NCBI GenBank assembly: GCA_015486775.1
Contig: WFRA01000116.1
Span: forward strand, 1 to 7,113
Reading direction: 5' to 3'
DNA: 7,113 nucleotides
Source of the DNA: Kiritimatiellales bacterium
Lineage (GTDB): Bacteria; Verrucomicrobiota; Kiritimatiellia; Kiritimatiellales; Pontiellaceae
The translations under genes and the position numbers were made by a program. Positions 4,840-7,113 of this stretch are shown in pieces. The notes under the pieces are model-generated. The model did not search any database and was not told the DNA's origin. It saw nothing but the letters and a program-made list of their open reading frames with translations. The first letter of the stretch is position 1; each line of letters begins with the position of its first letter.

Positions 4840-5792
4840 ACTATGTCCTGCAAGTCCTCTTTGTCCTGATCCTGATGGCCGTGGGCTATTTTGCGCGGAA
4901 GCGCGGAATGGTCAGCGCAACGGGCACTGCCGAAATGGTGCGGCTGCTCATTGCCATCATCTACCCCTGCCTGATCTTTTCGTCGATCACCCGGTTGGAT
5001 GCCCGCGAGTTGGCGGCCAACTGGGTCATGCCGGTGATGGCGATCGCGATTGCGGGGACCGGCCTGCTGCTCGGCCTGGCCGCGCTGCGGTTCCTGAAGG
5101 TGACCGACCCCCGGCGGGCGAACGCCTTCCTGTTCCAGAACACGATCAACAACTATCTCTTCCTCCCGCTCCCACTGGTGATGCTACTCTGGGGCGAGGA
5201 GGGGGTTGCGCTGCTGGTATTTGCCTCGATGGGTTTCGAACTGACGGTCTGGACGGTGGGGGTCTTCCTCTTCAACCGATCCAGCAGGTTTTCGGAGGGG
5301 ATCCGGATGATGTTCGGGCCGCCGCTGGTTACGCTGGTCTTTTCGCTGTTCTGGGTCTGCGTGCGCGACTTGCTGCACCCGGGACTTCCAGCCTCCGGGT
5401 TCATTGCCGACCTCGCCCGCCGCATGCTGGAGCTGCTCCACTTCGGAACGGATGCCGTCGGCAAGGCCACCATCGCGGTTTCGATGATTGTGGCGGGAAG
5501 CCGGATTGCGGCGCTGGATGTCCGCGCGGTTTTCGACCGCCATGTGTGGATTGCCGCCGCCCTGCGGCTCGTGGTCACGCCGGTGGTCTTTATCCTGCTT
5601 CTCAAAACCATCCCCATGGGCGAGATGGCCTATGGCATCCTAGCCGTGGTGGCGGTCATGCCGGCGGCGGTGGCCAGCCTGGTCTTCAGCGAGCGCTTCG
5701 GCGGCGACTCCGACTTTGTCGCCACCACCCTGCTCATCACCCATCTCGGGGCGGTGGCCACCATTCCGCTCCTGCTCGCCTGGGCCCTGTAG
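4836..5792 (+). CDS. AEC-family (auxin efflux carrier-like) permease
   Basis: The 318-residue integral membrane protein begins MNYVLQVLFVLILMAVGYFA and alternates hydrophobic helices with short charged loops. About ten membrane segments are expected, as usual for the AEC (Mem_trans) family at this length. Recognisable features are the early GYFARKRGMV turn after helix 1 (residues 17-26), YPCLIFSSITRL (43-54), the QNTINNYLFLPLPLV segment at mid-protein typical of the NxxFxxxPL signature, and a final helix bundle with MPAAVASLVFSERFGGD. Family members export or import small carboxylates or similar anions; the substrate cannot be told here. The start codon overlaps the dus stop (ATGA), so it is probably translated by re-initiation on the same mRNA. 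It ends only 10 nt before the stop codon of the converging gene, with no convincing terminator between. Confidence 0.88.
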   Translation: MNYVLQVLFVLILMAVGYFARKRGMVSATGTAEMVRLLIAIIYPCLIFSSITRLDARELAANWVMPVMAIAIAGTGLLLGLAALRFLKVTDPRRANAFLFQNTINNYLFLPLPLVMLLWGEEGVALLVFASMGFELTVWTVGVFLFNRSSRFSEGIRMMFGPPLVTLVFSLFWVCVRDLLHPGLPASGFIADLARRMLELLHFGTDAVGKATIAVSMIVAGSRIAALDVRAVFDRHVWIAAALRLVVTPVVFILLLKTIPMGEMAYGILAVVAVMPAAVASLVFSERFGGDSDFVATTLLITHLGAVATIPLLLAWAL

Positions 5793-5802
5793 AGCCTCCC
5801 GG

Positions 5803-6885
5803 CTAGTCGTCGAGGCGCATGCGGGGGCGGGGCTTGGCGGGCGCGGGTTTGGCGGCCTCTTCCTCGGCCTTGCGCTGCTGGTACGACTTGACCACAAGCC
5901 GATCCTTGTCGGGGCGGAAGCAGTCGCGAACCCAGAGCAGGTAGATGCAAGCCATGATGCCCCAGACGCAGGCCATGTAGGTGAGCATGGCGGAGTTGAA
6001 GGGGTAGAACCGCTGGAGATTTTCGATCTGCGCGGCGGAGTAACCCATGTGGGCGTAGATGGTGGGCATGTCCATCTCCGAGAAGGTGAGCATCAGGGAG
6101 GAGGAGACCAGAAAAACCAGTCCATACGCCCCCCACCAGACATGCATCCGACGGGTGAACGCCCCCCAGCCCACATAGCCGCAGGCCACCGAAATGAGTG
6201 CCACCACGGCAAATCCCGGCAGGCCATCGATGATGCGGCCGAAGAAAAAGACGGTGTAGTTCACGGAGCCGGCCACCGCAATGGAGAGCGTGCCAGTGGC
6301 GGAAACAAAGGCCATCGCGAGTAGCGGAAGCGGATGGCGGTCGGTCCACGACGGCTTGGGGTTGATCCGCTCGCAGGTTGCCCGGACGGACGGGGAACCG
6401 TAGAAGAAGATTCCAATGACCGGGAAAACCACTTGCAGCAGCACCAGCACAAAGACGGCGAAATAGAGCATGCCCAGTGTTGCCGCGGGGGAAAGGGCGT
6501 CCGGAACCGCCATGATACCGTACACCTCCGGTAGCACGTAGAGGATGAGCGCCAGGGCAAGGGTGCCGAAGAAAATGGCCATCCACGCCCCCACGAGAAA
6601 TAGCGCCCGCGCCCAGCGCCGCGCCTTGATGCTACCCAGTCCCATCACGATAAACCAGCCGGTCTGGAAAAAGAGGAAGCCTTCCGCCATCCTGAACTGG
6701 ACTGGCTTGAGCGCCCCCATCCCCATGGATGAGACGGTCACCAGCAACAGCATCGCCAGCGAAAAGCAGAAGATGCCGAAGAGGATATCGACCGTGCCGA
6801 AAACCACTAGACCCACGGCACGATCCTTCGAGGTGTCCGATTCGCGCCGCAACCCATCGAGGGCTCTCTTGAAAAATTCCTTCAT
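5803..6885 (-). CDS. Uncharacterised eight-helix membrane protein
   Basis: I do not recognise a named family. From ATG 6885 the product has 360 residues. Hydrophobic segments are at about 24-50, 66-86, 92-117, 135-162, 186-208, 221-243, 249-268 and 298-318, suggesting eight helices. A charged amphipathic N-terminus (MKEFFKRALDGLRRE) and a lysine/proline-rich tail ending RPRMRLDD flank them. A loop at 161-185 (FYGSPSVRATCE, then PSWTDRHPLP) is rich in polar and aromatic residues and looks conserved in style. An upstream in-frame TTG (6907-6909) would add eight residues, but neither start has a clear ribosome site; I prefer the ATG. The stop of the UDP-glucose dehydrogenase gene lies 33 nt upstream on the same strand, so co-transcription is likely. 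A role in envelope or exopolysaccharide export would be guesswork from that neighbour. Confidence 0.75.
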   Translation of the reverse strand: MKEFFKRALDGLRRESDTSKDRAVGLVVFGTVDILFGIFCFSLAMLLLVTVSSMGMGALKPVQFRMAEGFLFFQTGWFIVMGLGSIKARRWARALFLVGAWMAIFFGTLALALILYVLPEVYGIMAVPDALSPAATLGMLYFAVFVLVLLQVVFPVIGIFFYGSPSVRATCERINPKPSWTDRHPLPLLAMAFVSATGTLSIAVAGSVNYTVFFFGRIIDGLPGFAVVALISVACGYVGWGAFTRRMHVWWGAYGLVFLVSSSLMLTFSEMDMPTIYAHMGYSAAQIENLQRFYPFNSAMLTYMACVWGIMACIYLLWVRDCFRPDKDRLVVKSYQQRKAEEEAAKPAPAKPRPRMRLDD

Positions 6886-6902
6886 GGCCGCATCGGCACC
6901 GG

Positions 6903-6919
6903 GTTCCAAGGGTTGGAAC
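6903..6919 (-). promoter_or_regulatory. Small perfect hairpin between the ugd stop and the next gene
   Basis: GTTCCAA (6903-6909) pairs with TTGGAAC (6913-6919) around GGG. In the - strand transcript it begins in the stop codon of the dehydrogenase gene and sequesters the alternative TTG start, ending 17 nt before ATG 6885. No T-run follows, so termination is unlikely. A role in RNA processing or translation is possible but unproven. Confidence 0.5.
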
Positions 6920-7113
6920 TATTTGAGGTGGGTCTTCAGGCCTTTCCCGATGGAATAGACCTCAAAGCCGATGTCGAACAGCGCCTGGTGGTCGAGCATG
7001 TTGCGGCCATCGAAGACAAAGGCGGGCTTGGCCATGGAATCGTAGATCCGCCGGTAGTCGAGCTCTTTGTATTCCTTCCAGTCGGTGAGCAACGCCACGG
7101 CGTGCGCGCCGTC
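6919..7113 (-). CDS. UDP-glucose 6-dehydrogenase, C-terminal end (partial)
   Basis: The frame is open from the window edge to TAG at 6919-6921, giving the last 64 residues. They match the C-terminal UDP-binding domain of the UDP-glucose/GDP-mannose dehydrogenase family: AVALLTDWKEYKELDYRRIY, equivalent to the usual TEWxxF-x-x-LD, then MAKPAFVFDGRNMLD with the DGRN signature, and IGFEVYSIGKG, equivalent to GFxYxxIGR. The enzyme oxidises UDP-glucose twice with NAD+ to give UDP-glucuronate, a precursor for capsule, exopolysaccharide or lipopolysaccharide sugars. The catalytic cysteine and NAD-binding fold lie outside the window. TDW in place of TEW is a mild variation. ugd is the usual symbol, but the fragment cannot separate UDP-glucose from related UDP-sugar dehydrogenases. 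Confidence 0.93.
   Translation of the reverse strand, partial: DGAHAVALLTDWKEYKELDYRRIYDSMAKPAFVFDGRNMLDHQALFDIGFEVYSIGKGLKTHLK

Noticed and set aside
5793..5804. AGCC-TCCC-GGCT as a terminator between the converging genes
   Set aside because: The stem is only 4 bp with no T-run on either side.
1..7113. CRISPR arrays, retrons or toxin-antitoxin pairs
   Set aside because: No regularly spaced direct repeats, reverse transcriptase motif or small overlapping gene pair of that type was seen.

Overview
The window is about 58% GC by eye. It reads as an ordinary bacterial chromosome interrupted by a small graveyard of mobile DNA. The RNA polymerase omega protein (NLISYRTRQLNAGARPM), the IS66 and IS4-type transposase remnants, and the many short palindromes and TTTCGGATTT-type repeats fit the PVC superphylum. 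Kiritimatiellota or Verrucomicrobiota is my best guess, inferred from protein flavour and not proven here.

Left part (1-1544, all + strand). The window opens with the C-terminus of a probable SLC12-type cation-chloride cotransporter. A 303-nt gene-free stretch follows, carrying a perfect 46-bp palindrome and a plausible tRNA promoter. Next come tRNA-Ser(GCT), a compact rpoZ (omega subunit) starting 29 nt after the tRNA, a hairpin terminator, and smpB, the tmRNA partner in ribosome rescue. This is a housekeeping cluster for transcription and translation.

Middle part (about 1545-3760). This is a decayed insertion zone between smpB and a tRNA-dihydrouridine synthase gene. It holds an IS66 transposase on the - strand that has lost its N-terminus and carries a one-base frameshift at a run of five A. 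Directly abutting the broken end is the C-terminal domain of a BsuBI/PstI-type restriction endonuclease on the + strand. Then comes an internally deleted C-terminal fragment of an IS4-superfamily transposase on the - strand, and a 68-nt imperfect hairpin. No methyltransferase and no intact mobile gene is present, so this is the residue of a lost restriction-modification locus and not a working system.

Right part (3841-7113). A dihydrouridine synthase gene overlaps by ATGA with an AEC-family permease gene (+ strand). Converging on them from the - strand, with only 10 nt between stops, is an uncharacterised eight-helix membrane protein. It lies just downstream of the end of a UDP-glucose 6-dehydrogenase gene, so those two are probably co-transcribed.

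The most unusual theme is short perfect or near-perfect palindromes, both between genes (327-372, 3677-3744, 6903-6919) and apparently in frame inside genes (4555-4574 in the dus gene, about 1757-1801 in the IS66 transposase). I saw no complete new defence or biosynthetic system.
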